Source: Nitrospira japonica (GTDB taxonomy: Bacteria; Nitrospirota; Nitrospiria; Nitrospirales; Nitrospiraceae). From it: a stretch of 64,000 bases of DNA. Where the stretch lies: assembly GCF_900169565.1 (NCBI RefSeq), contig NZ_LT828648.1, forward strand, positions 1,676,876 to 1,740,875. Reading direction: 5' to 3'. Shown here piece by piece: positions 8,189 to 17,231 of this stretch. A program made the translations under genes and the position numbers. A model generated the notes under the pieces. It saw only the letters and a list, made by a program, of their open reading frames with translations, was not told the DNA's origin and searched no databases. Within the stretch, counting starts at the first letter, position 1. Each line of letters opens with the position of its first letter.

Positions 8189-8455
8189 ATGGAACGAGAA
8201 CGAGGTGGCAGCGGTGGTGGTCGGGGTGACGGAGGCGGGCGGTTTTTCCAGCGCCGGCGCCCATGCCGTTTCTGCGTGGAAAAAGGACCGATTGATTTCA
8301 AGGACGTCGGTCTCCTGCGCAATTTTCTGACCGAGCGCGGACGTATCGTCCCGCGCCGCATCTCCGGCAACTGTTTGGGACATCAGCGTGAATTGACGAC
8401 CGCGGTGAAACGCGCCCGTCATATTGCCTTGATCAGTTTCGCCGAAGAGCGATAG
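8189..8455 (+). CDS. rpsR: 30S ribosomal protein S18
   Basis: An 88-aa S18 with a Gly/Arg-rich N-terminus, then R-P-C-R-F-C, I-D-F-K-D-V and the RNA-binding I-V-P-R-R-I-S-G core. The C-R-F-C pair suggests a zinc-type S18. ATG follows ggagagcagcg. It is the third gene of the rpsF operon and the S6 partner in the ribosome. Confidence 0.97.
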   Translation: MERERGGSGGGRGDGGGRFFQRRRPCRFCVEKGPIDFKDVGLLRNFLTERGRIVPRRISGNCLGHQRELTTAVKRARHIALISFAEER

Positions 8456-8465
8456 TACGGTTGTC

Positions 8466-9080
8466 ATGCTGGCTGGTGCGGCGATGGGACTGCTCACACC
8501 GCTGATCGCGGAAATCACCGCCGAGAACCTCTCGCTGGTCGGAGAAGTGACGGCCGACGAACTGGGGTTGACGGAACGGGACGCCGTGATTCGCGCTCCG
8601 CTGTCGGTGAGCCTTGATCTCATGAAGGCGGACGACATGATCGCCGTCACAGGGGTCGTAGAAGGCACGGCGGTCCGGCAGTGCGTCCGCTGTCTACGGG
8701 AATACGACGACGCACTGGCATTTTCCGTCCATGCGGCATATGCACGTGAGGGTAAAGAAGCCACGAAGGATCCTCACCCAGGCGGGCGCCAGACCCGGAC
8801 CTCCGATGTCCGTAAAGGCAAGCCTGTGCATGGAAAAGGTGAGCCTGTCGCGGAGGAAGAGGCTGAGGATGACGATCGATATTTTTATCAGGGCGATCAC
8901 CTGGACTTGGCCCCGATGCTTCGCGAACACGTGATCCTGGCCGCGCCCATGCAGCCGATCTGCCGCGAAGAGTGTGCCGGTTTGTGCCCGCGTTGCGGCC
9001 AGGATTTGAATGAAGGACCCTGTCAGTGTCCGGCGGAGCCGGTCCCGACGGCATTCAGGGTCATCCGGAACATGAAATAA
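8466..9080 (+). CDS. yceD: YceD/DUF177 family protein (23S rRNA accumulation)
   Basis: A 204-aa DUF177 protein. The conserved C-V-R-C-L pair occurs near residue 76-80 and the family C-terminal C-x4-G-L-C-P-x-C-G-x-x-L-N motif near 178-190, followed by a further C-Q-C. An unusual charged, low-complexity insert (about 97-140) separates the two halves. YceD proteins affect 23S rRNA accumulation and are almost always upstream of rpmF, as here. The start lacks a clear ribosome site; ATG 8484 is an alternative. Confidence 0.9.
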   Translation: MLAGAAMGLLTPLIAEITAENLSLVGEVTADELGLTERDAVIRAPLSVSLDLMKADDMIAVTGVVEGTAVRQCVRCLREYDDALAFSVHAAYAREGKEATKDPHPGGRQTRTSDVRKGKPVHGKGEPVAEEEAEDDDRYFYQGDHLDLAPMLREHVILAAPMQPICREECAGLCPRCGQDLNEGPCQCPAEPVPTAFRVIRNMK

Positions 9081-9134
9081 TCGGGCGACACCCGGCGGAT
9101 CACCGGCCGGTATCGACCGCTTGGAGGAATAACC

Positions 9135-9320
9135 ATGCCGAATCCGAAACATAAACATTCCCGAGCCCGACGTGACAAGCGGCGCACGCAGAAGCTGCGG
9201 GTCACGCCTCCGGGCATGTCCGTGTGCCCTCAATGCCACGAACTCAAGCTGCCGCATTACACCTGCCTCAATTGCGGAACATATAAGGGCAAGGCCGTCA
9301 TCCAGGTCGAAGAAGTCTAG
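9135..9320 (+). CDS. rpmF: 50S ribosomal protein L32
   Basis: A 61-aa L32 starting M-P-N-P-K-H-K-H-S and containing the zinc-ribbon pairs C-P-Q-C and C-L-N-C, so it is the zinc-binding (C+) form. ATG is preceded by ggaggaataacc. It sits in the standard yceD-rpmF-plsX-fab order. Confidence 0.97.
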   Translation: MPNPKHKHSRARRDKRRTQKLRVTPPGMSVCPQCHELKLPHYTCLNCGTYKGKAVIQVEEV

Positions 9321-9577
9321 GACGGATGGCAAAGCCGGCGCGCGTCTGGTGGCCCGGACGCACCGCTGGCGCGAGCCGATGGATTCATCAGAGTGCCCGC
9401 GCCGAGGCGGAGCCTGGTACGCGAAACAGGTCAAATTGAGATGCGGAATGGCCTGCTTCGAGTCCCCTGTTGTGTCGTCCGGGCTTCTGCTATAAGCTTC
9501 CAGGGCCGATGACGAACGCCTCCAGTGTCGCGGCTGATCAACCGAATCTTCAAGCACGAGTGACCACACCATCGCGG

Positions 9578-10603
9578 ATGAAAATTGCGCTCGATGCGAT
9601 GGGGGGAGACCACGGTCCCGCCCCCTGTATCGAGGGCGCCCTGTCCGCCGCGCAGGATTTCGACGTAGATGTCGTACTCGTCGGTGACGAGAAGGTTCTG
9701 GCCGACGAATGCCGCCGGCTGGGCTCTACCGATCCCCGCCTATCCATCAAACACGCGCCCCAGGTCGTCGAGATGCACGAATCGCCGGCCACCGTGGCCA
9801 GGAAGAAGCGCGATTCCTCGATCTGGATCGCGACGGAGTTGGTCAAGAACGGCGAAGCCGACGCCGTCGTCAGCCCCGGCAATACCGGGGCCAGCATGGT
9901 GGCTTCGTTTTTCGTGCTGGGCTTGACCAAGGGGGTCGAACGTCCGGCGATCGCTACGAGTTTGCCGACTCTGACAGGGGAAGCCATCCTGCTGGACGTC
10001 GGTGCCAATGTCGATTGCACCGCCCAGCACTTGACTCAATTTGCCATCATGGGCAACGAATACGGCAAACACCTGTTTCGCAAGCCGAACCCCCGGGTCG
10101 GGCTTCTCAGCATCGGCGAAGAGGACAGCAAGGGCAATGAAGTGACGAAGGAGGCGTTCAAGATCCTGAAAGGGAGCGCCCTGAACTTCGTCGGGAACGT
10201 TGAGGGACGAGACGTCTATAGCGGGAACGCGGACGTCGTCGTGTGCGACGGATTTATCGGAAACGTCGCCCTCAAAATTTCCGAGGGCGTGGCCGAGACG
10301 ATCAAAAAACTCCTATTCAAGGAAATCTCCGGGTCGCTGCTCGGGCGGCTCGCCTATCCGCTGATCGCCTCGCCGCTCCGAAATCTGAAGCGCCGGATCG
10401 ATTACGCCGAATTCGGCGGCGCGCCGCTTCTGGGCGTCAACGGCATCACGATGATTTGTCACGGCCGTTCATCCGCCAAAGCGATCAAGAACGCCATTCG
10501 GCGCGCAAAAGGATTGGCCGAGAGCCGGGTCGATGAATTGATCCAGCGGGACATCGAAGAAAGTCTGGCCCAAAGCCGGCTGCCGGAGGAGCCGTCGACA
10601 TGA
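9578..10603 (+). CDS. plsX: Phosphate acyltransferase PlsX
   Basis: A 341-aa enzyme making acyl-phosphate from acyl-ACP for phospholipid synthesis. It opens with the family N-terminus M-K-I-A-L-D-A-M-G-G-D-H-G-P, and has S-P-G-N-T-G-A and the C-terminal N-G-I-T-M-I-C-H-G-R-S block. ATG 9578 is chosen from the conserved terminus; ATG 9509 would add 23 residues. A TATAAG box at 9491-9496 could be a local -10. The stop overlaps fabH (ATGA), giving a plsX-fabH unit. Confidence 0.95.
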   Translation: MKIALDAMGGDHGPAPCIEGALSAAQDFDVDVVLVGDEKVLADECRRLGSTDPRLSIKHAPQVVEMHESPATVARKKRDSSIWIATELVKNGEADAVVSPGNTGASMVASFFVLGLTKGVERPAIATSLPTLTGEAILLDVGANVDCTAQHLTQFAIMGNEYGKHLFRKPNPRVGLLSIGEEDSKGNEVTKEAFKILKGSALNFVGNVEGRDVYSGNADVVVCDGFIGNVALKISEGVAETIKKLLFKEISGSLLGRLAYPLIASPLRNLKRRIDYAEFGGAPLLGVNGITMICHGRSSAKAIKNAIRRAKGLAESRVDELIQRDIEESLAQSRLPEEPST

Positions 10604-11574
10604 GGGCGCGCATTACCGGTACCGGGTCCTATGCTCCGCCGAAGGTCCTGACCAACCGCGATCTCGAAGCCATGGTGGCTACCTCGGATGAATGGATCAT
10701 CGAACGCACCGGCATCCGTGAACGGCGCGTCGCGGCATCGGGCGAGGCCTGCTCGGACTTGGCGGTGAGGGCGGCGGAGCAAGCCCTTCGTGCCGCCGGC
10801 GTTCGTGCCGAGGATCTCGACCTCATCCTTCTGGCCACCTGCACCGGCGATTATCCTCTTCCCGCCACGGCGTGCTTGGTTCAGCATCGGCTCGGAGCCG
10901 TGCGCGCAGCGGCCTGTGATCTCTCCGCCGCCTGTTGCGGGTTCGTGTATGCCCTGTCCGTTGCGGATGCGTACGTGCGGACCGGTATGCGGCATGTGCT
11001 GGTGATCGGCTCCGAGGTCATGTCGGCCATCCTCGACTGGAGCGACCGCAATACCTGTATCCTGTTCGGCGACGGGGCGGGTGCGGCGGTGGTCAGTGGT
11101 GTCCAAGGCGATGCAGGGATTCTGTCGACTCATCTCCGCTCCGACGGCGGACTGCATGAATTGATCGCCGTGCCGGCCGGAGGATCCCGGCTTCCGCTGT
11201 CCGAGAAAGTCATCGCGGAGAAAATGAACTGCGTCAAGATGAAGGGTAATGAGACGTTCAAGGTTGCGGTGCGCATGTTGGAAGAAATCGCCCGCGAAAC
11301 GTTGGCATCGAACAATCTTACGGTTGAGGACATCGATTTGTACGTGCCTCATCAGGCCAACATCCGCATCTTAAAAGCGGTCGCCGAGCGTTTGGGCCTT
11401 CCACTCGAGAAGATCATGTTGAATCTGGATCGTTACGGCAATACGTCGGCGGCCTCGATTCCCATCGCGCTCGATGAAGCGGTTCGGCAAGGTCGGATCA
11501 AAGAGGGATCGCTGGTGATGCTGGGCGCGTTCGGCGCGGGGCTGACTTGGGCCTCGGCCCTCATACGATGGTAG
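10600..11574 (+). CDS. fabH: 3-oxoacyl-ACP synthase III (first copy)
   Basis: A 324-aa KAS III that condenses acetyl-CoA with malonyl-ACP to start fatty acid synthesis. The triad is visible: Cys112 in A-A-C-C-G-F, His in V-P-H-Q-A-N and Asn in G-N-T-S-A-A. It starts at the ATG inside the plsX stop overlap. A second, divergent FabH is encoded at 62968-63960. Confidence 0.96.
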   Translation: MRARITGTGSYAPPKVLTNRDLEAMVATSDEWIIERTGIRERRVAASGEACSDLAVRAAEQALRAAGVRAEDLDLILLATCTGDYPLPATACLVQHRLGAVRAAACDLSAACCGFVYALSVADAYVRTGMRHVLVIGSEVMSAILDWSDRNTCILFGDGAGAAVVSGVQGDAGILSTHLRSDGGLHELIAVPAGGSRLPLSEKVIAEKMNCVKMKGNETFKVAVRMLEEIARETLASNNLTVEDIDLYVPHQANIRILKAVAERLGLPLEKIMLNLDRYGNTSAASIPIALDEAVRQGRIKEGSLVMLGAFGAGLTWASALIRW

Positions 11575-11641
11575 CCCCCTGTTCGCCTCCGGCGCGGCTC
11601 ACGGAGGGAAAGCTCGTGTGCGCGGCGGGGAACTTTTCCCG

Positions 11642-11670
11642 TTGACATTCCAAGGGATTTCTTAGATATC
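11642..11670 (+). promoter_or_regulatory. Predicted fabD promoter, possibly leaderless
   Basis: TTGACA (11642-11647), 17-nt spacer, GATATC (11665-11670) within the palindrome agatatct. The fabD ATG begins at 11680, only 9 nt after the -10, and no Shine-Dalgarno precedes it, so the transcript may start at or within about 3 nt of the ATG. Confidence 0.45.
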
Positions 11671-11679
11671 TAGCCCTCT

Positions 11680-12615
11680 ATGACTGCAGGAATCGGATTG
11701 ATTTTTCCGGGCCAAGGGTCCCAGTCCGTCGGGATGGGAAAGGCACTGTATGAGGCTCAGCCCGCGCTGAAACAGGTCTATGACGAGGCCTCCTCGGTGC
11801 TGGGATACGACGTCGCGGCCTTGTGTTTCGAAGGGCCCGCCGAACGCCTAAATCTGACCGAGTATACCCAGCCGGCATTGTTGGTCAGCAGCATCGCCGC
11901 GCTTCGGGCGCTCGAACCGGCGGCCATCAAGCCGGTCGCCGTAGCCGGTCACAGCCTAGGCGAATATTCCGCGCTGGTGGCGGCCGGGGGGCTTTCGTTC
12001 GGAGACGCAGTCCGCATTGTTCAGAAACGAGGCCGGTATATGTCGGAAGCCGTGACGCCCGGCACCGGCTCGGTCGCCGCCCTGTTGGGATTGAGCGCGG
12101 ATGCCGTCAGTGACGTGTGCCGCGAAGCCGCTTCGGCGGGTGTGGTTCAAGCCGCCAACTTCAATTCTCCCGGTCAAGTCGTCATCGCCGGTCAAAAAGC
12201 AGCCGTGGAACGCGCCATCGAAATCGCGAAAACAAAAGGCTGTAAAAAGGCCATCCCCTTGCCCGTCAGCGTCCCGGTCCATACGCCGTTGATGCAATCG
12301 GCCGCCGATCGGCTGGCCAAGGATCTTGCCGCGGTCTCCTGGTCGGACCTGGAAGTTCCTGTGATTACGAATGCGGAAGCCAAATCGTTGAAACGCGCGG
12401 CGGAGATCGCTCCATCCCTCGTCCGACAGCTTCCGTCGTCGGTGCTGTGGGAAGATTCGGTCCGGACGATGGCCGCAATGGGCGTCACGACGTTCGTTGA
12501 AGTCGGCCCCGGGGCCGTGCTGACCGGACTGATCAAGCGCATCGTGCCGGAGGTGGCGACGATGAACGTCAATGATCCCAAGTCGTTGGAAGCCGCGATT
12601 GCGGCCTTGAGATGA
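11680..12615 (+). CDS. fabD: Malonyl-CoA:ACP transacylase
   Basis: A 311-aa FabD that loads malonyl groups on ACP. G-Q-G-S-Q near residue 10, the nucleophile elbow G-H-S-L-G-E-Y (catalytic Ser) and the later V-P-V-H-T-P His region are intact. The start has no ribosome site and lies immediately after a predicted promoter. It is followed by fabG, acpP and fabF. Confidence 0.96.
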   Translation: MTAGIGLIFPGQGSQSVGMGKALYEAQPALKQVYDEASSVLGYDVAALCFEGPAERLNLTEYTQPALLVSSIAALRALEPAAIKPVAVAGHSLGEYSALVAAGGLSFGDAVRIVQKRGRYMSEAVTPGTGSVAALLGLSADAVSDVCREAASAGVVQAANFNSPGQVVIAGQKAAVERAIEIAKTKGCKKAIPLPVSVPVHTPLMQSAADRLAKDLAAVSWSDLEVPVITNAEAKSLKRAAEIAPSLVRQLPSSVLWEDSVRTMAAMGVTTFVEVGPGAVLTGLIKRIVPEVATMNVNDPKSLEAAIAALR

Positions 12616-12672
12616 CCCGGGATCGCCGGGGAAAGAGTCTTTCCCTGCCTCTGTAGAATTGAAAGGAGCGGC

Positions 12673-13419
12673 ATGGCATCGTTGGAAGGTCGGGTGGCGA
12701 TCGTAACCGGCGCAGCCCAGGGAATCGGGCGGGCCATTGCGGAATCGTTGGCGAAAGCGGGTGCGGATATCGTGGTGGCGGATCTCGATCCGGCCCGGTC
12801 AAAAGAGACGGTTTCGGCAGTCGAGCAGGCGGGGCGGAAAGCGCTCAACGTGAAGGTAAATGTCGCGGACGCCAACGACGCGAAGGCGATGGCCGATCAC
12901 GTACTCAAGGAGTGGGGAAAGATCGATATCCTGGTCAACAATGCCGGAATCACGCGCGACGGTTTATTGCTGCGCATGAAGGAAGAGGATTGGAACCTGG
13001 TCCTCCAGGTCAATTTGACCGGAACGTTCAATTGCACGAAGGCGGTCTTGCAGCCGATGACCAAACAGCGTTATGGTCGCATCGTCAATATCGCGTCGAT
13101 CGTCGGCGCTATGGGAAACGTCGGACAGGCCAATTATGCCGCCTCGAAAGCGGCGGTGATCGGATTCAGCAAGACGGTCGCCCGTGAGTATGCAAGCCGC
13201 AACGTCACCGTCAATGCGGTGGCGCCGGGATTCATCGACACGGCGATGACTCAGGGATTATCGACCGAGGTGAAGGAGACCCTGCAGAAACAGATTCCTC
13301 TCGGTCGGTTGGGGACCCCGCAGGACATTGCCGCGGCCGTCCGGTTTCTGGTATCGGAGGAAGCGGCGTATATTACCGGTCACGTGCTGCACGTGAACGG
13401 AGGAATGTTGATGTCATAA
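12673..13419 (+). CDS. fabG: 3-oxoacyl-ACP reductase
   Basis: A 248-aa short-chain dehydrogenase. Residues T-G-A-A-Q-G-I-G form the NADP-binding glycine motif, N-N-A-G-I-T-R-D is typical of FabG, and the catalytic Ser (N-I-A-S-I-V-G) and Tyr-Lys (Y-A-A-S-K) are present. ATG follows gaaaggagcggc. It performs the first reduction of each elongation round. Confidence 0.96.
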   Translation: MASLEGRVAIVTGAAQGIGRAIAESLAKAGADIVVADLDPARSKETVSAVEQAGRKALNVKVNVADANDAKAMADHVLKEWGKIDILVNNAGITRDGLLLRMKEEDWNLVLQVNLTGTFNCTKAVLQPMTKQRYGRIVNIASIVGAMGNVGQANYAASKAAVIGFSKTVAREYASRNVTVNAVAPGFIDTAMTQGLSTEVKETLQKQIPLGRLGTPQDIAAAVRFLVSEEAAYITGHVLHVNGGMLMS

Positions 13420-13550
13420 CCCGTGCCGAGGCGGGATCGAATCGTCGTCGAGGCGCCGGATCATTGGGGTTGACGGGACGTTGTCGCGGCGGTTTCGGCC
13501 GGCAGCGGACGTGAGTTCACAGTATAGTATAGAAGGAGGGTGGGACAGCC

Positions 13551-13784
13551 ATGGCAACGGTAGACGAACGGGTCAAGAAAATTATCGCCGAACAGCTGGG
13601 AGTCGAAGAAGACGAAGTGACGAGCGAAGCGAGCTTCGTAGAGGATCTTGGCGCCGATTCTCTCGACACGGTCGAGTTGGTGATGGCGCTGGAGGAAGAA
13701 TTCGGCATTGAGATCCCCGATGAAGACGCGGAAAAAATTCTGACGGTCGGCAAGGCATTGGACTACATCAAGGAAAAAGCCTAA
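13551..13784 (+). CDS. acpP: Acyl carrier protein
   Basis: A 77-aa acidic ACP with the phosphopantetheine site D-S-L-D-T-V-E-L. It has a strong ribosome site (aaggagggtgggacagcc-ATG) and lies between fabG and fabF, the usual order. Confidence 0.97.
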   Translation: MATVDERVKKIIAEQLGVEEDEVTSEASFVEDLGADSLDTVELVMALEEEFGIEIPDEDAEKILTVGKALDYIKEKA

Positions 13785-13796
13785 GCAGGGGCAGTC

Positions 13797-15047
13797 ATGG
13801 TCGAGCGATCAATCAGGCGCATCGTCGTCACCGGATTGGGGTTGGTGACGCCGCTGGGTACCGGGGTGGAAAAGGTCTGGAAGGCGTTGTGCGCCGGTCA
13901 ATCCGGAATCGGCCGCATTACGAAATTCGATCCCACCGGGTACGACGCTCAGATCGCAGGCGAAGTGAAGGATTTCGATCCCGCCCAGTTCATCGAAAAG
14001 AAAGAAATCAAGAAGATGGATGCGTTCATCCACTATGCGGTCGGGGCCGCGCAGTTGGCGGTGGACGATGCGGGACTGAAAGTCGCGCCGGAGGAAGCGA
14101 CCAAGGTCGGCGTGTATATTGGGTCCGGTATCGGCGGCCTCGGCTCAATCGAGCACTATCATACCGTGCTCAAAGACAAGGGGCCCGGTCGCGTGTCTCC
14201 CTTTTTCATTCCCATGACGATCATCAATTTGGCGTCGGGTCAGGTGGCGATTCGGCTCGGGGCGAAGGGGCCGAACTCCTGCGCGGTGACCGCTTGTGCG
14301 ACGGGTAATCACTGCATCGGCGATGCATTCAGGTTGATTCAGCGGGGCGATGCCGACGTGATGATCGCAGGGGGGGCCGAGGCGGCGATTACGACGCTCG
14401 GGGTGGCGGGATTTGCCGCCTCCAAGGCGCTTTCGTTCCGCAATGCCGAACCCACCAAGGCCAGCCGTCCGTTCGACAAAGACCGCGACGGGTTCGTCCT
14501 GGGTGAAGGGGCCGGCGTGCTGGTTTTGGAAGAGCTCGAACACGCGAGGCGTCGCGGCGCCCGCATCTATGCCGAGCTCATTGGATACGGCATGAACAGC
14601 GATGCCTATCATATTACTGCGCCGTCCGAAGGGGGGGAGGGTGCCGTCAGGTGCATGGAACTGGCCCTCAAGGACGCCGGGATTCGCAAAGACCAAGTCG
14701 GCTACATCAACGCTCACGGTACGTCGACGATGGCGGACGCCATTGAAACCAAGGCGATCAAGCAGGTCTTCGGGGACCGCGCATTTCAAATTCCCGTGAG
14801 TTCGACGAAATCCATGACGGGGCATCTGCTCGGTGCAGCCGGTGGCATCGAGGCTGTATTCACCGTGCTCGCCCTGCATCACGGGATGCTGCCTCCCACC
14901 ATCAACCTTGATAACCCCGATCCCGAATGCGACCTCGACTACATTCCCCACAAGGCCAGACCCGCGTCGGTGTCCGTCGCCTTGTCGAATTCCTTCGGAT
15001 TCGGCGGCGTCAACGCGTGCCTGTTGTTTAAGAACCCCGACGCGTAG
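13797..15047 (+). CDS. fabF: 3-oxoacyl-ACP synthase II
   Basis: A 416-aa KAS II elongating enzyme. The active Cys is in V-T-A-C-A-T-G, with the two catalytic His residues in N-A-H-G-T-S-T and [10 protein letters not shown]. It starts 12 bp after acpP. The C-terminal N-S-F-G-F-G-G-V-N is also typical. Confidence 0.97.
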   Translation: MVERSIRRIVVTGLGLVTPLGTGVEKVWKALCAGQSGIGRITKFDPTGYDAQIAGEVKDFDPAQFIEKKEIKKMDAFIHYAVGAAQLAVDDAGLKVAPEEATKVGVYIGSGIGGLGSIEHYHTVLKDKGPGRVSPFFIPMTIINLASGQVAIRLGAKGPNSCAVTACATGNHCIGDAFRLIQRGDADVMIAGGAEAAITTLGVAGFAASKALSFRNAEPTKASRPFDKDRDGFVLGEGAGVLVLEELEHARRRGARIYAELIGYGMNSDAYHITAPSEGGEGAVRCMELALKDAGIRKDQVGYINAHGTSTMADAIETKAIKQVFGDRAFQIPVSSTKSMTGHLLGAAGGIEAVFTVLALHHGMLPPTINLDNPDPECDLDYIPHKARPASVSVALSNSFGFGGVNACLLFKNPDA

Positions 15048-15077
15048 CCGTTCTTCGCAGGGAATGCGCGGGCTCCC

Positions 15078-15785
15078 ATGACGCCCACCAATTCGATCGA
15101 CGTCTTACAGCAATCCTTGGCCTACCAATTTGCCGACGCAGCTCTTCTGCAGGAGGCCTTGACGCACTCCTCGTACGTTCATGAGCGGAGGCCGATCGGT
15201 GCAGCCCATAATGAGCGGCTCGAATTCTTGGGCGATGCCGTGCTGTCGCTGGTGATCAGCGAATATCTGGCCTCGCGGTTGTCCCATTGTTCGGAAGGAG
15301 CGTTGTCGAAACTCAAGGCCAAGCTCGTGAGTGAGTCCTCGCTGGTACGGGTCGCCAGGCGAATCAAGCTGGGCGAGCATCTCAGGCTAGGTCGTGGAGA
15401 GGAGCGTTCCAAAGGACGCGAAAAGCAATCCCTGCTGTCCGACGCAGTGGAAGCGGTCATTGCCGCCGTTCATCTGGACGGAGGATATGGGGCGAGCCGC
15501 GCGGTGACGCTGCGTCTGTTTGAGGACGAACTTCGTTCGTCCACCGACCAGGGAACGTATCCCGGCGCTGAGGATTTCAAGACCCAATTCCAGGAGTGGT
15601 GTCAGAAACGGCACGAGATGCTTCCTCGCTACGACATTGTTCGAGAAACAGGGCCGGATCACAATAAGGTGTTCGAGGTTGTCGTTGTGGTGAAGGACGA
15701 GCCCGTCGGGCAGGGGACGGGACGGAGTAAGAAAGAGGCGGAGCAGTCCGCCGCGAGGCAGGCGTTGCAGCGGCTCGAGCGATAG
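15078..15785 (+). CDS. rnc: Ribonuclease III
   Basis: A 235-aa RNase III: catalytic signature N-E-R-L-E-F-L-G-D-A-V-L at about 45-57, a second acidic site near D-A-V-E-A, and a C-terminal double-stranded RNA-binding domain (about 160-232; G-R-S-K-K-E-A-E). It processes rRNA and structured mRNAs. It follows fabF by 30 bp, a common arrangement. Confidence 0.96.
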   Translation: MTPTNSIDVLQQSLAYQFADAALLQEALTHSSYVHERRPIGAAHNERLEFLGDAVLSLVISEYLASRLSHCSEGALSKLKAKLVSESSLVRVARRIKLGEHLRLGRGEERSKGREKQSLLSDAVEAVIAAVHLDGGYGASRAVTLRLFEDELRSSTDQGTYPGAEDFKTQFQEWCQKRHEMLPRYDIVRETGPDHNKVFEVVVVVKDEPVGQGTGRSKKEAEQSAARQALQRLER

Positions 15786-15885
15786 ACCGCGGCAGCCATG
15801 GTATGATGAGCCGTCGGTGGCTCTCGTGCCGAAAGTTTGCCGACATGATGAATCAGCAGGATCGCGATATCGTGAGGAGGACATG

Positions 15886-16473
15886 ATGCAGATGTGGAAG
15901 CGGTTGATGGTAGGCGCGTGTCTCGGGGCAGGCCTCATTGCGGGAGCTTGGAATGCGGAGGGTGCCGACAAGATGTCCGGCAAGGCTGAAACGTCGCCAA
16001 GGGCGATCATCAAAACGAAGTTCGGCGACATGGAGATTGCGTTCTTTCCGGACAAGGCTCCCAAACATGTCGAGAATTTCCTGAAGCTGGCCAAGTCGGG
16101 ATTTTACAACGGGACGATCTTTCACCGTGTGATTCCCGGCTTTATGATTCAAGGGGGCGATCCCAATACCAAAGACGTGAACAAACCCGAGACCTACGGC
16201 CAGGGCGGGCCGAACGAGCGGCTGAAGGCCGAGTTCAACGACATCCCGCATCGCCGCGGCATCGTGTCGATGGCGCGGACGAACGATCCCAACAGCGCCG
16301 GGTCACAGTTTTTCATCGTCGTGAAGGACTCGAATTTCTTGGACAATCAATACACGGTATTCGGCGAAGTCGTGAAAGGCCTCGAAGTGGCCGATCAGAT
16401 CGCCAACCTGCCGAGAAATCCCCGCGACCTTCCGACCGAGCGGGTGGAAATGACGATTACCCTGGTGAATTAG
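15886..16473 (+). CDS. Cyclophilin-type peptidyl-prolyl isomerase, exported
   Basis: A 195-aa protein with a signal peptide (residues 4-25, ending near W-N-A-E-G-A) and a single cyclophilin domain: F-H-R-V-I-P-G-F-M-I-Q-G-G-D carries the catalytic Arg, and S-Q-F-F-I the active-site Phe. The start follows gaggagg; ATG 15883, 15886 and 15892 are all possible. Probably periplasmic. It is the first of two adjacent paralogues. Confidence 0.9.
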   Translation: MQMWKRLMVGACLGAGLIAGAWNAEGADKMSGKAETSPRAIIKTKFGDMEIAFFPDKAPKHVENFLKLAKSGFYNGTIFHRVIPGFMIQGGDPNTKDVNKPETYGQGGPNERLKAEFNDIPHRRGIVSMARTNDPNSAGSQFFIVVKDSNFLDNQYTVFGEVVKGLEVADQIANLPRNPRDLPTERVEMTITLVN

Positions 16474-16485
16474 CGGAGACCTCCG

Positions 16486-17094
16486 ATGCGAGTGTGCCGT
16501 CTTCTGTCGAAGATCGTCGCGATTGCCGCGATCGGGCTCGTGGTCGGCTGCGGTGGAAAAACAGAGGTCGTTCCGTCGCTGCCGCCGCCGGACCATGGCC
16601 CCAAAGCGATTATCAAGACCAAGTTCGGCGAGATGCACATGAAGTTCTATCCGGACCTTGCGCCCAAGCACGTCGAGAATTTCCTCAAATTGGCCAGGTC
16701 CGGCTTCTACAACGGCACGATTTTTCATCGGGTCATTCCCGGCTTTATGATCCAGGGGGGCGATCCGAACACCAAGAGTTCTCTTCGCAAGGAAACCTAC
16801 GGTCAGGGAGGCCCCAAGGATGAAAAGGGGAATCCGATCCTGCTGAAAGCCGAATTTTCCGAAACACCTCACAAGCGCGGCATCGTGTCGATGGCCCGTG
16901 CGAATGAACCGGATACTGCCGGATCCCAGTTTTTCATCGTCGTGGAAGTCTCGCCGTTCCTCGATCGCAAGTACACCGTCTTCGGTGAAATTACGCGAGG
17001 GCTGGGGGTGGCGGACAAGATTGCTGGCCTGCCTCGGAACGACCACGATTTGCCGAACGAACGGGTCGAGATGACGATAACCGTCATCGAATAA
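16486..17094 (+). CDS. Cyclophilin-type peptidyl-prolyl isomerase, predicted lipoprotein
   Basis: A 202-aa paralogue of the preceding gene. The signal ends in the lipobox L-V-V-G-C at about residue 22, so it should be membrane-anchored rather than soluble. The cyclophilin core F-H-R-V-I-P-G-F-M-I-Q-G-G-D and S-Q-F-F-I-V are kept. A short insert (D-E-K-G-N-P-I-L-L) separates it from its neighbour's sequence. Twelve bp separate the two genes, pointing to tandem duplication and division of location. Confidence 0.9.
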   Translation: MRVCRLLSKIVAIAAIGLVVGCGGKTEVVPSLPPPDHGPKAIIKTKFGEMHMKFYPDLAPKHVENFLKLARSGFYNGTIFHRVIPGFMIQGGDPNTKSSLRKETYGQGGPKDEKGNPILLKAEFSETPHKRGIVSMARANEPDTAGSQFFIVVEVSPFLDRKYTVFGEITRGLGVADKIAGLPRNDHDLPNERVEMTITVIE

Positions 17095-17231
17095 GCTGAC
17101 TCCCCCAACGACGACGCCTCCGCGTAGAATACCAAGATTCCCGCATGAAACGATTCCCGTCGTGTGACGGACCCATCTCAGTGGTTCGCTTCACGGGCGC
17201 GGCCGGATCGTCCGCAACCCCGTGTGTGTGA

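Noticed and set aside
9440-9480. tRNA T-arm-like sequence (ttcgagtccc)
   Set aside because: No matching acceptor, D or anticodon stems around it.
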